In this document: positions 7,956 to 16,389 of the stretch, piece by piece
Position numbering within the stretch: position 1 is the stretch's first letter
Layout: every line of letters starts with the position of its first letter
DNA from: Deferribacter autotrophicus
GTDB taxonomy: Bacteria; Chrysiogenota; Deferribacteres; Deferribacterales; Deferribacteraceae
Direction of reading: 5' to 3'
DNA length: 64,000 bases
Assembly: GCF_008362905.1 (NCBI RefSeq)
Contig: NZ_VFJB01000010.1
Span: 62,001-126,000 of the forward strand
Position numbers and translations under genes: made by a program
Notes under the pieces: model-generated
What the model was told of the DNA's origin: nothing
Seen by the model: only the letters and a program-made list of their open reading frames with translations
The model's database searches: none

Positions 7956-9216
7956 TTATACCTTTTTTTTGCTTTAATATAATGTTTGATAAGTAACAAT
8001 TTTCATATTTGAATTCTGTACTGTCCAATATTACAGACACTTTTTCTGAAATTTCAAAAAGTATTTTGTTATAATATTTAGGCAAATTACTTTCCACCAG
8101 AGGGAATTTTATAATCTCGGAGATATAGTCTATTTCCCCTTCTTTTTCAAGTTTCATTAATAAATGCTCTATTATTTTTTCAATTTCTTTTTTCTCAAAT
8201 GTATCTATCTCTTCATGTGTAATAATATTTTCTGTGTATATATAAACTGGTTTTCTCGGCCTTGTTTTCCATTTGTATTTAAAATCTTTAACTCTGAGAC
8301 GACTTGGTTTTCTAAGTAAAACCTTCTTTTTAGTAAAAAACAAAAGCAGTTTTTTTTGAAATTGCAAAATATTATCCAATGAACTGATGCTTATTTGTGA
8401 AGTGATAAGACTGACATGTCTGTTTATAAATTCTGTGACATCGGTTAATGTATTTTCAAGTTCATTTTTGATACTGAATAATTTTCGATAAGCTTTGTGG
8501 ATACTGTCGATTGTATCGCCATCATTTTGACATTTTTTCTCAAGAATATTCATAAAATAAAGGATTTGATTATAAGCAGAATATTTTGATAAAGAGGTGG
8601 CAATTTCTTTTAGCAAGTTGCGAATTTTTTCCAGATATTCTAAAAAATGAGTAAAAGATTCTTCATTACCACTCCTGATGGATGCTTTTATTTCTGCTTT
8701 TATATCCAATATCTCTTCTTTAATCTGCATAATTTTTTTATCTATTTTAAATATTAGATCAAAAAAAGTGTGTTTGAAAAATCCATAGATTTCATTAATA
8801 GAAGCATTTTCAAGGTTTTTTAGAGCTATATAAATGGTATTTAGATTGCTTTCCACATCTGAAATGGTTTCCAGATCTTTTGAAAATAATCCGTTTAAAA
8901 TACTTGAACTTATTTCTGATAAGTAGTAAGCGTTTTTCTCAGTGGCAGAATACAATAAAAACCCTTTTTTTAAAAGGTTTTCCATTACAGTATCAGTTTT
9001 TATTGGGATATTACAGTTAAACTGACTCAAGTATCCCATACTTCTTTGTATCGCTATATTTACGATTTCTTTGTCTATAAAATCGTTTTCATCTGATTCT
9101 TCTTTATGGATATGCAAAAGATAAAGTGTTACAATTTCTACAGGTGAAAGCGTAATACCATCTGGAAATTTTGTAAGTAAGTTTTTTATTTTTTCTATAA
9201 TTTCCGCTTCAGTCAT
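7915..9216 (-). CDS. jetA: Wadjet JetA: kleisin subunit (MukF/MksF-like)
   Basis: First gene of the operon, 433 residues. It should be the kleisin (DUF3375-like) that bridges the two JetC heads and binds JetB. The N-terminal 100 residues look like a winged helix (SPVEIVTLYLLHIHKE, then DTVMENLLKKGFLLYS). A long helical middle at 130-290 follows, then a basic patch around 296-320 (KKKVLLRKPSRLRVKDFKYKWKTR region) that could contact DNA, and a C-terminal winged-helix-like part. No catalytic motif is present. Its start lies 124 bases from the divergent gene at 9341, so both promoters must lie in that gap. Confidence 0.78.
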   Translation of the reverse strand: MTEAEIIEKIKNLLTKFPDGITLSPVEIVTLYLLHIHKEESDENDFIDKEIVNIAIQRSMGYLSQFNCNIPIKTDTVMENLLKKGFLLYSATEKNAYYLSEISSSILNGLFSKDLETISDVESNLNTIYIALKNLENASINEIYGFFKHTFFDLIFKIDKKIMQIKEEILDIKAEIKASIRSGNEESFTHFLEYLEKIRNLLKEIATSLSKYSAYNQILYFMNILEKKCQNDGDTIDSIHKAYRKLFSIKNELENTLTDVTEFINRHVSLITSQISISSLDNILQFQKKLLLFFTKKKVLLRKPSRLRVKDFKYKWKTRPRKPVYIYTENIITHEEIDTFEKKEIEKIIEHLLMKLEKEGEIDYISEIIKFPLVESNLPKYYNKILFEISEKVSVILDSTEFKYENCYLSNIILKQKKGINDREQFRETHQGK

Positions 9217-9340
9217 AAACTGATTTTATAACATAAATTATTATTCGTTGCAAAAACTTTGTAGAAAAACCAATTTAAGGATCAACTTTTGATTGATTTT
9301 ATACAAAATTTTATTACTATACATCAACCGTGAGATACGT

Positions 9341-10969
9341 ATGAAGAAAAAGAAAAAAATTGAAAAAATTTATATTAAAACATGGCTTGATATTAAACCT
9401 TATACAAAACAGACTTCCTCGGATAATTATTACCTGGAAGTTGCAAATAAAGTCAAAAACATTCTTCTTTCAAGCAAATATAAGAATGAGTTAATTGAAA
9501 CTTTAGATGATGATTTTATAGATTTATTATCTGTTTTTCTGACATCATATTTAGAAGATATTGTTTCTGAACTAAATATCTGGAGCACTTTTATACACCT
9601 ACATAATAAGCTATATAATAAGCTGTTACCCTTTTACAAACCAAGTGAATACAAAAGAAATGATTTAAATTATGAGGATATCTGTTTCTTGCTCTGGTAT
9701 TATATGAGTTTAACGGAAGATGATCCCCTACTGGAACCTGATCATGAAATAGTAATAAACCTGGCAGAAGAGATTTTCAATCTCTTTCTTAAAACTAAAG
9801 ATAAATTGCCTAAAAACAAATTTTTAAAACAATTTTACTATATTGATGGAAATGAAGAAAATTTTTATAAAATTCGAGATATTATTCAGAACATATTATT
9901 TTCCACCTATTTATTTTTTCCAGATACAGGAATTGATTACATATATAAACTTGAAAATTTCATGATTAAACTTCCTGAAAAAATAAATATGCCAGAAGAT
10001 ATTATAAAAATGAAAAATATATTCAAAAATGATTTCACCTGGAAAGCAAGAACTAAGTTGTTAAGCTTAAAAGGGAATGAATGGTTAGCTGAAATGCTTG
10101 GAGATAATCATCCCCTTTATGATGCTATCAAGAAAATTTCACCAAAAGTAACATCTCACTTTTTATTCGAGTCAGAAGATGAAAACTATGTCTATTTAAA
10201 ACATATCGCCACAGACAAGATCTTAAATGTAACAAAAAAGTCAATGCTTGATGTACCTTTTGATATATTAAAAAAAGACATACTTTTAATTGATCTTATA
10301 AAGTTTAAAGAGGACTGGTGGTTTTCAGGTGGAATTTATTTTATAGATTACGATGAAGATTTAATAGTTGAAGAAAAACAGTCCCTTAGCAGTAAGACAG
10401 CATTTAGCTTTCTATCACCGAAAAGGGAAGTAAAAGAAGTATTAAATTGGCATTGCGACTATTTTAAGGAATTTAACAAAGGTTCATTGGTTGCATTTAT
10501 GCCTTTAAATGAAGTTAATAGCTTTTTAAAAAATTTTTTGGAATATATAAATGAATCAATCGCCAAAAAGTATGGCCTTTCAGATAAACCTACAATATTA
10601 ATGCAAAATAACCTTTTTGATGAATTTGAAGATGGCTCTATGCCCGTAGTAGTCTTTTTTAATCCTGAGAGTGGGATTGAAATTTATTATGACATAATAA
10701 GTGCTTTTCCAGCGGAAAACAACCCCTATTTTGATGAAGAAGATTTTGATTGGGATTTCGAAGATCTGTTGACATCAGATGATTACCCTGCTACTTTAGC
10801 AAAATATTGTATTGAAAATTTTAGAGATAAAATTGATTTTTTTAATGATGAAACAGAATACATTATTGAAAATTTAGATTTTCTTTTAAGGTTCTGGAAA
10901 GTTCATTCATATTATTCTAATGTAAATTCTTATGTTTTTGTAGATACAATGCACAACGAACAGATATAA
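9341..10969 (+). CDS. Unknown protein divergent from the Wadjet operon (possibly DUF3843-like)
   Basis: A hypothetical protein of 542 residues. The beginning (IEKIYIKTWLDIKPYTKQTSSDNYYLEVANKV) reminds me of the DUF3843 family, whose function is unknown; this is recall, not a search result. There is no signal peptide, membrane segment or nucleotide-binding motif. The protein is rich in aromatic and acidic residues, with a very acidic patch near residues 455-475 (FDEEDFDWDFEDLL region). I chose the ATG at 9341 (MKKKKK) over an upstream in-frame TTG at 9293, because the extra residues are low-complexity and lack a ribosome site. Its head-to-head position with jetA suggests an accessory of the defence locus, but this is inference. 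Confidence 0.6.
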   Translation: MKKKKKIEKIYIKTWLDIKPYTKQTSSDNYYLEVANKVKNILLSSKYKNELIETLDDDFIDLLSVFLTSYLEDIVSELNIWSTFIHLHNKLYNKLLPFYKPSEYKRNDLNYEDICFLLWYYMSLTEDDPLLEPDHEIVINLAEEIFNLFLKTKDKLPKNKFLKQFYYIDGNEENFYKIRDIIQNILFSTYLFFPDTGIDYIYKLENFMIKLPEKINMPEDIIKMKNIFKNDFTWKARTKLLSLKGNEWLAEMLGDNHPLYDAIKKISPKVTSHFLFESEDENYVYLKHIATDKILNVTKKSMLDVPFDILKKDILLIDLIKFKEDWWFSGGIYFIDYDEDLIVEEKQSLSSKTAFSFLSPKREVKEVLNWHCDYFKEFNKGSLVAFMPLNEVNSFLKNFLEYINESIAKKYGLSDKPTILMQNNLFDEFEDGSMPVVVFFNPESGIEIYYDIISAFPAENNPYFDEEDFDWDFEDLLTSDDYPATLAKYCIENFRDKIDFFNDETEYIIENLDFLLRFWKVHSYYSNVNSYVFVDTMHNEQI

Positions 10970-11106
10970 TTTTTGCAAGGAAAATCAGGTTTACAGTATC
11001 ACAGGTACAATAATTCCACAGTAAATGGTGCCTAAGATTCTTCACCTAAAAAAATATTTCAAAATATTGAGACTGCTTCGTCCCGAGCATCAAAATTAGT
11101 TCAAGG

Positions 11107-11210
11107 TTCAACACGTGTAATAATACCGTACGCATTGTAATTTCCGAATAATAAAACTTGAGTTGTGCGCAGTCAATATACTATACAAATGCTTTATTAC
11201 ACGCGTTCGA
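11107..11210. repeat. Mini-element A, copy 1 (MITE-like inverted repeat)
   Basis: A 104-bp unit bounded by TTCAACACGTGTAATAA and TTATTACACGCGTTCGA, which are near-perfect inverted repeats. A second copy lies at 33607-33710, with about six differences over roughly 110 aligned bases by eye. It contains no gene. Small size and terminal inverted repeats resemble a MITE, but no parent transposase with such ends is visible here. Confidence 0.7.
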
Positions 11211-11216
11211 TGTTCA

Positions 11217-11310
11217 ACCACCGCCTATAAAGGTTATATGTTGCTATCAATACTATTCCAACATCAAGCAAATTATATCATTAGCCTTAATAAACACATA
11301 TAGGCGGGGT
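11217..11310. repeat. Mini-element C inserted between elements A and B
   Basis: ACCACCGCCTATA at 11217 is mirrored by TATAGGCGGGGT ending at 11310, giving a 94-bp inverted-repeat unit. At the second locus (33.7 kb) elements A and B are separated only by a short linker without this unit, so C looks like a later insertion. It contains no gene. Confidence 0.55.
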
Positions 11311-11315
11311 AAAGG

Positions 11316-11422
11316 TTCAACCCGTGAAATACTAAATAGCAAATTTTAGCTTACAAGTAATGAACCTTATACTTATGTCTCAAAAAAAAAACATGTGTAA
11401 AAACTTTATTCCACGGGTTTAA
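11316..11422. repeat. Mini-element B, copy 1
   Basis: A unit of about 107 bp bounded by TTCAACCCGTGAAATA and TATTCCACGGGTTTAA (14 of 16 positions mirrored). The interior includes AATTTTAGCTTACAAGTAAT and ATGAACCTTATACTTAT, shared with the second copy at 33727-33830. It contains no gene. Confidence 0.65.
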
Positions 11423-11666
11423 GGTTAAATGTGAAATAGATGTTTGTAATTATTTGTAGTAATTTGTGGTTATTTATAGATATTTGTAGTTATTTGTACC
11501 AATTTACCTACTCACCTATTAACCGATTTACCTATTCACCCATCTACCCATCCGCTCATCTACACCTCCACTATACTACTCACTACTACACCTGTCGATG
11601 AAATTATTTTGATTGTTTTATACCATATTCAGTAAATTTGCGGAGTTACGGTTTAATTTATACATT
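11423..11666. repeat. Degenerate short-period repeat tract between mini-elements and FNOR gene
   Basis: From about 11444 to 11505 the words ATTTGTAGTT and ATTTGTAGTA recur with small changes. From about 11506 to 11590 a C/T/A-rich tract repeats CCTACTCACCTATT-like words. No protein is encoded. It may be decayed satellite or the flank of the mini-element cluster. Nothing else is recognisable up to the FNOR stop codon. Confidence 0.5.
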
Positions 11667-12887
11667 TTAAGTGTTAAATCCCATCATTCTGCGATAATAA
11701 CAATCTCCTTTATTATCAGAAAGAATTTCTTTAATTATACCTTCAACTCTTGTTTGTGATCGATAAAGATTGTAAATATAGCCAGAAATACGTGTATCAC
11801 CAATAAGTTGATAACCATTGATTTTTCCGTTTTTTAAATACACACGGCGAAATAAATCATTGTTTTGCCACGTAATTGCTTCACCTTCAAAAGCTCCTGC
11901 GGAGATAATAGGAAAATTGATATGTTTTTTTAAAACATTTGTATTAATCGACCCCTCATATTTTGTTTTTCCATAAATAATGTTTCGAACTGCAGTACGA
12001 GCTTGCATCATTGCATTAGGATAAGTTGCATAAATTCCCGACTTACCGGTTATGGCATGGGGAGTAACTGCAACATCACCTGCTACATAGATATTTGAAT
12101 CAGCTTTTAAGTTTTCGTCTACTTTTACACCGCTATCATCACCCGTTAAAGGTTCTGAATTTGGTGAAACACCAATAGCAACTATCATCAATTTTGTATC
12201 AACAGATTCTCCATTGCTTAATTTTACGCTCTTTAATTGTCCTGCTTCTTCGATAATATCAGAAACTACTGTTTGCAAACGAATATCAATACCTGTAATT
12301 TCTATTAATTTTTTAGTTGCAAATGCTCCTCCTTCTTGATCTGTCATTTGTGAGAGAACACGAGTATTTCTATGAACAAGAGTAACCTTCAAACCTCGAT
12401 GCCACAAAGAAAGGGCGGCATCAACTCCAATAAACCCGCCACCAAATACAACAACTCTATCTATATTATTTTCACGAATATAACTATCTATTGCAAGCAT
12501 GTCGGTAAGCGTTTTAAACCCAAATACTCCATGGATCTCAAGCCATTCTGGACGTGGATACCAACTTTTTCCTCCTGTTGCAAAAAAAAGCATATCATAA
12601 GTTTCTGTCATCCCGTTGTCGAGATATATCCGTCGACTTTCAGTATCCACTTTAACAACAGCATGTCCCAAACGAGTAGTAACGTTATAGCGTTTATAAA
12701 AATCTTGACCTTTCCAATAAACTGTTTCCAATGGCTCCCCTGCTAAAAAAAATGGCAAAACACAAGGTGAATAAGGAGGAAATTCCTCATTACCAATCAT
12801 AACAATTTCATCTCTATAACCATTATGACGAAGCTTTTCAACAAATTCAGATGCAGCCATTCCGGTTCCAATTGTAACTATCTTCAT
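11667..12887 (-). CDS. CODH-associated FAD/NAD(P) oxidoreductase (FNOR)
   Basis: A 406-residue pyridine nucleotide-disulfide-type flavoprotein. An FAD-binding GTGMAASE motif lies at residues 7-14. A second Rossmann motif, FGGGFIGVD near 148, should bind NAD(P)H. The conserved IYVAGDVA that contacts the flavin lies near 268. Such FNOR genes accompany cooS and cooF in several CO-oxidising anaerobes, where the enzyme is thought to take electrons from the CooF ferredoxin and reduce NAD(P)+. The ATGA overlap with cooF (12884-12887) shows tight coupling. It is the last gene of the coo operon. A rubredoxin or NADH-oxidase role is possible but less likely in this context. Confidence 0.85.
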   Translation of the reverse strand: MKIVTIGTGMAASEFVEKLRHNGYRDEIVMIGNEEFPPYSPCVLPFFLAGEPLETVYWKGQDFYKRYNVTTRLGHAVVKVDTESRRIYLDNGMTETYDMLFFATGGKSWYPRPEWLEIHGVFGFKTLTDMLAIDSYIRENNIDRVVVFGGGFIGVDAALSLWHRGLKVTLVHRNTRVLSQMTDQEGGAFATKKLIEITGIDIRLQTVVSDIIEEAGQLKSVKLSNGESVDTKLMIVAIGVSPNSEPLTGDDSGVKVDENLKADSNIYVAGDVAVTPHAITGKSGIYATYPNAMMQARTAVRNIIYGKTKYEGSINTNVLKKHINFPIISAGAFEGEAITWQNNDLFRRVYLKNGKINGYQLIGDTRISGYIYNLYRSQTRVEGIIKEILSDNKGDCYYRRMMGFNT

Positions 12888-13480
12888 GATTTTTCACCTC
12901 GACGGGCAGCAAATTCTTTTTTACGTAATTCTCTAAACAGTTCAATGTGCTTTGGCATATCCTCTTTATTCATTAAATACACTTTCAAACTTTTGACTGC
13001 TTTTTCATTACGTAATGGTTCAAATTCTTCAAAAGTAAGTGCATTACTATGACAGGCCTCCACACAAGCAGGAATTTTATTGTTTTTTAATCGTTCATTA
13101 CAAAGGTCACATTTATATGCAACATCTCTGCCATATTTTGCTCTATGAGTCTCTTTAAAAGATATAGCATCAAAAGGACAAACCATCGCGCACATAGCAC
13201 AAGCTTTGCAAAGGTCTGGATTAAGAATTACTGCTCCTGTCTCATTATCACGGGTAATTGCCCCTGAGGGACAAGCATCCATACACCAAGCTGGATCGCA
13301 ATGACGGCAGGAAACAGGAAATGCTTCGTGTTCAACAGCAAGAACTCTAACATTAACTTGAGTTTTTTTATCTCCAAGCAAACCAAAAAGACTATGAGAA
13401 GGATGGTGTTCTATTGCACAAGCAATTTCACAAGCTTTACAGGCAACACACTTTTTGTAATCCACAAATATTTTTTTCAT
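12884..13480 (-). CDS. cooF: CooF-like polyferredoxin, electron carrier of CO dehydrogenase
   Basis: A 198-residue iron-sulfur protein with four groups of cysteines: CVACKACEIAC, CRHCDPAWCMDAC, CKACAMCAMVC and CDLCNERLKNNKIPACVEAC. This is the pattern of the four-cluster ferredoxins that include CooF and the electron-transfer subunits of many oxidoreductases. It lacks a signal peptide, so it is cytoplasmic. Lying between cooC and FNOR, it should pass electrons from CooS to the flavoprotein. It is two bases from cooC and overlaps FNOR by four bases. Confidence 0.9.
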   Translation of the reverse strand: MKKIFVDYKKCVACKACEIACAIEHHPSHSLFGLLGDKKTQVNVRVLAVEHEAFPVSCRHCDPAWCMDACPSGAITRDNETGAVILNPDLCKACAMCAMVCPFDAISFKETHRAKYGRDVAYKCDLCNERLKNNKIPACVEACHSNALTFEEFEPLRNEKAVKSLKVYLMNKEDMPKHIELFRELRKKEFAARRGEKS

Positions 13481-13481
13481 T

Positions 13482-14333
13482 TTAACTCTCCTGCAGAGTC
13501 TTTTGTTTATGATACTTTTGAAACGTCAATAAGCTTTCCACTAATTTTGAAATTTCTACAATATAAAGGCTATTTTCATAAAAAATACGAGTAACATCTG
13601 GCTCTAATGCTTCGAAACGTGGTTCTGAAGGCAAATAGAAAACACTATCGAATAAATTTGAAAAATCAGACTGGGTCATTGTTTCAAATCGAGTCAATTG
13701 TTTTTCATTATTATTTTTTACTTTATTAATAATCAAATGAACGTAGGGAATGCCAATTTGTCTAGCTAATTCAGCTGAATGTTTGGCTACAGATAGGGCA
13801 TTAAAAGTACTGTCAGAGATTACTAGACATTGCGAAAAGCCTTTTGACAAAGCACGTCCGAAGTGTTCAACTCCAGCTTGAGTATCAAGTATAATTACCT
13901 CATTATCGCGTAGCGCCAAATGTTTAATTACCGAATCCAGCAATACATTTTCAGCGCACAAACAGCCAGCAGCAGCCTGAACAACCGTTCCCATAACTAA
14001 TAAATTTAAATTATCATCAACTTTTATCCCAAATCGTTGAACCACGTCTTCTACTCTTGGGTTAAGTCGAAATAAAGAGCCCCAGGATTTACCAGGACGA
14101 ACACCTGTTTTTTCTTCAATATAATCAAGATTTTTATTTAACGGTACAATTTTGGAAGCTTCTTCAATTGGCAAGCCTAATGCATATGGAAGATTCATTT
14201 GTGGATCCTCATCCACGGCAAGAACATTCATACCTCGCATTGCTAATAATTTAGCAATACATGAGGTTAGTGTTGTTTTACCAACCCCACCTTTCCCTGT
14301 TATAACAATTTTAAAGTCTTTATTATCATACAT
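13482..14333 (-). CDS. cooC: CooC, nickel-insertion ATPase for CO dehydrogenase
   Basis: A MinD/NifH-type P-loop ATPase that matures the Ni-Fe-S C-cluster of CooS. The P-loop is the deviant form ITGKGGVGKTT near the N-terminus, followed by DEDPQMNLPYALG. A CxC pair (GCLCAENVLL) matches the cysteines through which CooC dimers bind metal. I chose the ATG at 14333, which follows GGGGAAAG, rather than an in-frame TTG four codons upstream. The protein is then 283 residues, close to the family norm of about 250-270. The gene lies directly behind cooS, as in other CO-oxidising organisms. Confidence 0.9.
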   Translation of the reverse strand: MYDNKDFKIVITGKGGVGKTTLTSCIAKLLAMRGMNVLAVDEDPQMNLPYALGLPIEEASKIVPLNKNLDYIEEKTGVRPGKSWGSLFRLNPRVEDVVQRFGIKVDDNLNLLVMGTVVQAAAGCLCAENVLLDSVIKHLALRDNEVIILDTQAGVEHFGRALSKGFSQCLVISDSTFNALSVAKHSAELARQIGIPYVHLIINKVKNNNEKQLTRFETMTQSDFSNLFDSVFYLPSEPRFEALEPDVTRIFYENSLYIVEISKLVESLLTFQKYHKQKTLQES

Positions 14334-14346
14334 GACTTTCCCCAAC

Positions 14347-16260
14347 CTAAATTCCTAATGCTGTACGTTTTTCTAAAATGATTTCTTCCATACGTTTTGC
14401 TGTAGCTTCTGGTCCTTCTTCAATAAAGAAATAACCGCCGAGCAATTCTTTTGCACCTTCTGTAAGAATTTTTGTTACCTCTGGACCACCAAGTATAGGA
14501 GGAGCTGGCCAAAGGTGAACTGGAACTCCTGAACCAACAAAATAGGTACCTATTGCTACAGCTTTTTCAGTCATCCATTCTGGAGCAGAACCAACTAATG
14601 GTAAATCTGAAATGTCCACATCAAGATGTTCTGCTAATGCACCGGCCAACACCAACATTCTTGAACAATCAACACAAGACCCCATATGCAATACAGGTGG
14701 AATGTCAAGTGCTTTACAGACTGCCTTTAATCCTTCCCCAGCAAGTCCTTGAGCACTAATATCCATTAAACCTGCCTTAGCTGCTCCAATCGCCCAACAA
14801 CCTGTACCAATAACAAGGATATCACGTTTAATTAATTCCTTAGTTAATTCTTGGTGATATAAATCCTGTTTCACTTTAACATTATTACATCCAACTATAC
14901 CTGCCACTCCTTTTATAGAGCCTTTTGCAATAGCATCTACCAACGGTGCAACTGAACCACCAAGAATTTTAAGAATTTCTTCAACACTAAATCCTACAAT
15001 TGCATTTGAAATATTAGACGGAATATAAACTTTACTTTTATCTCTATTTGGGAATGCATCGATACCTGCTTGCACAATCTTACGAGCGATATCATTTGCT
15101 TTTTCTTCATCAAATTGAATATGAATGGCACCTGGTATTGCTGCTTGTTCATTTGTAGTAATAAATTGAGTGTGGAAACAATTTGATAACTTAGCAAGTG
15201 ACGGATAAATACACTGAACATCAACAACCATTGCTTCAACAGCACCAGTCATTATAGCTAATTCACTATGTAATTCATTACCTGCAATACCAACGCCTTG
15301 ACGCATTAATAATTCATTACCAGTACAACACAATCCTGCCACATTTACTCCTTTTGCTCCAACTTTGCGAGCAGCTTCTTGCATTTCTTCGGAAAGAGCT
15401 ATCTCAACCACTTTTTCTGAAAGTATTGGTTCATGACCGTGAATAATAATGTTCACATACTCAGCATCTAATACACCGAGATTAGCTTTTACGGTTTTTA
15501 TAGTTGGAGTTCCAAACAAAATATCTTGTATTTCAGTAGCTATCAAAGAACCTGCCCAACCATCGGAAAGAGCACAGCGAACAGTTTGCATCATAAGTGA
15601 GAGTGGATCAGCATCACAACCGAAGTGGGTACGGTGTAATATATCCACAGCTTCACGATCAATACCACGAGGTAGCAGGCCCATTTTTTTCCCAGTTTTT
15701 TCAAATAACATTGTTTCTATTTCCTTTAACCGCTCAATTCGTTTTTTAGGCATATACTTTTGTAAGAAAATAATGGGCTCCTCATCTTGTTTTCCAAAAC
15801 AGTTGATTGCTACATCAGCTACATCACTGGCAATTTCAAGATATGAGCGACCTGCAGTATTAATACCAAGACGAGTTGCAACTGCTTTCAATTTCTCAAC
15901 ATCAGTAATTCGATAATCTTTATTCTTACCTATCGCAACTTCTTTTAGTAAGAGTGCGGCTCCTCGACCATGGTCAGAATGTGAAGATGAACCAACAGCA
16001 GCCATACGAGCTAAATTGCGAGCTACGATTGTATCTGCAGTAGCTCCACAAACACCATGGGTTGGTTCCTCACCAAAAGGATTGATACGACATGGGCCCA
16101 TTGTACATAAACGACAACAAGTTCCCAATTGTCCATAACCACATTGTGGTTGCTGTTTTTCTAATCTATCCCAAATTGTTTCATATTGCTTTCTCTCGGC
16201 TAAATTCAACATTTCTATAGCAGCAGGGTCTGCACTTCTCTTGCGTGATAATTCGCTCAT
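14347..16260 (-). CDS. cooS: Anaerobic Ni-Fe CO dehydrogenase catalytic subunit CooS
   Basis: CooS oxidises CO with water to CO2, releasing two electrons and two protons. The 637-residue protein has full family length. Cys40 and Cys48 fit the D-cluster, and Cys49, Cys52, Cys57 and Cys71 the B-cluster. C-cluster ligands are recognisable in IIHGHEP (His), GLCCTG, VQCIYPS, GCNN, GTGCW and MGSCVDCSR. The proton-relay region SHSDHGR is present. There is no acetyl-CoA synthase gene nearby, so this is a monofunctional CODH. ATG follows GGAGGTTTATC, a strong ribosome site. Gene order cooS-cooC-cooF-FNOR points to CO oxidation for NAD(P)H supply or CO detoxification. Confidence 0.95.
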   Translation of the reverse strand: MSELSRKRSADPAAIEMLNLAERKQYETIWDRLEKQQPQCGYGQLGTCCRLCTMGPCRINPFGEEPTHGVCGATADTIVARNLARMAAVGSSSHSDHGRGAALLLKEVAIGKNKDYRITDVEKLKAVATRLGINTAGRSYLEIASDVADVAINCFGKQDEEPIIFLQKYMPKKRIERLKEIETMLFEKTGKKMGLLPRGIDREAVDILHRTHFGCDADPLSLMMQTVRCALSDGWAGSLIATEIQDILFGTPTIKTVKANLGVLDAEYVNIIIHGHEPILSEKVVEIALSEEMQEAARKVGAKGVNVAGLCCTGNELLMRQGVGIAGNELHSELAIMTGAVEAMVVDVQCIYPSLAKLSNCFHTQFITTNEQAAIPGAIHIQFDEEKANDIARKIVQAGIDAFPNRDKSKVYIPSNISNAIVGFSVEEILKILGGSVAPLVDAIAKGSIKGVAGIVGCNNVKVKQDLYHQELTKELIKRDILVIGTGCWAIGAAKAGLMDISAQGLAGEGLKAVCKALDIPPVLHMGSCVDCSRMLVLAGALAEHLDVDISDLPLVGSAPEWMTEKAVAIGTYFVGSGVPVHLWPAPPILGGPEVTKILTEGAKELLGGYFFIEEGPEATAKRMEEIILEKRTALGI

Positions 16261-16291
16261 GATAAACCTCCCTATAATATTTGATCATAGT

Positions 16292-16325
16292 TTTATATAT
16301 TTTTATTTGAACATAACAACGTTAT
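16292..16325 (-). promoter_or_regulatory. Candidate coo operon promoter and overlapping dyad
   Basis: Reading leftwards, TTGTTA (16314-16319) and TATAAA (16292-16297) with a 16-base spacer form a plausible promoter ahead of cooS. The -35 lies inside the dyad ATAAC-AAC-GTTAT (16313-16325), a natural place for a regulator to bind. LytTR regulators favour GTT-containing direct repeats, and AACGTTGTTATGTT here has GTT words, so the PAS-LytTR protein at 16390-17097 is a candidate. Unproven. Confidence 0.35.
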
Positions 16326-16389
16326 AATAGTGAATTGCATAATAAATTGGTTAATGGTATTAAAATGGAAGTGAAAGAAATAGGACAGA

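Noticed and set aside
11158-11349. A 63-codon open frame inside the mini-element cluster
   Set aside because: It spans three inverted-repeat units, has no ribosome site, and is not preserved in the second A-B copy.
11100-11430. Possible CRISPR array
   Set aside because: The repeats are palindromic, of different kinds, and not regularly spaced; no cas genes are in view.
15449-15916. A 155-codon open frame on the plus strand opposite cooS
   Set aside because: It is fully antisense to a conserved CODH gene, has no ribosome site, and its product looks like no known family.
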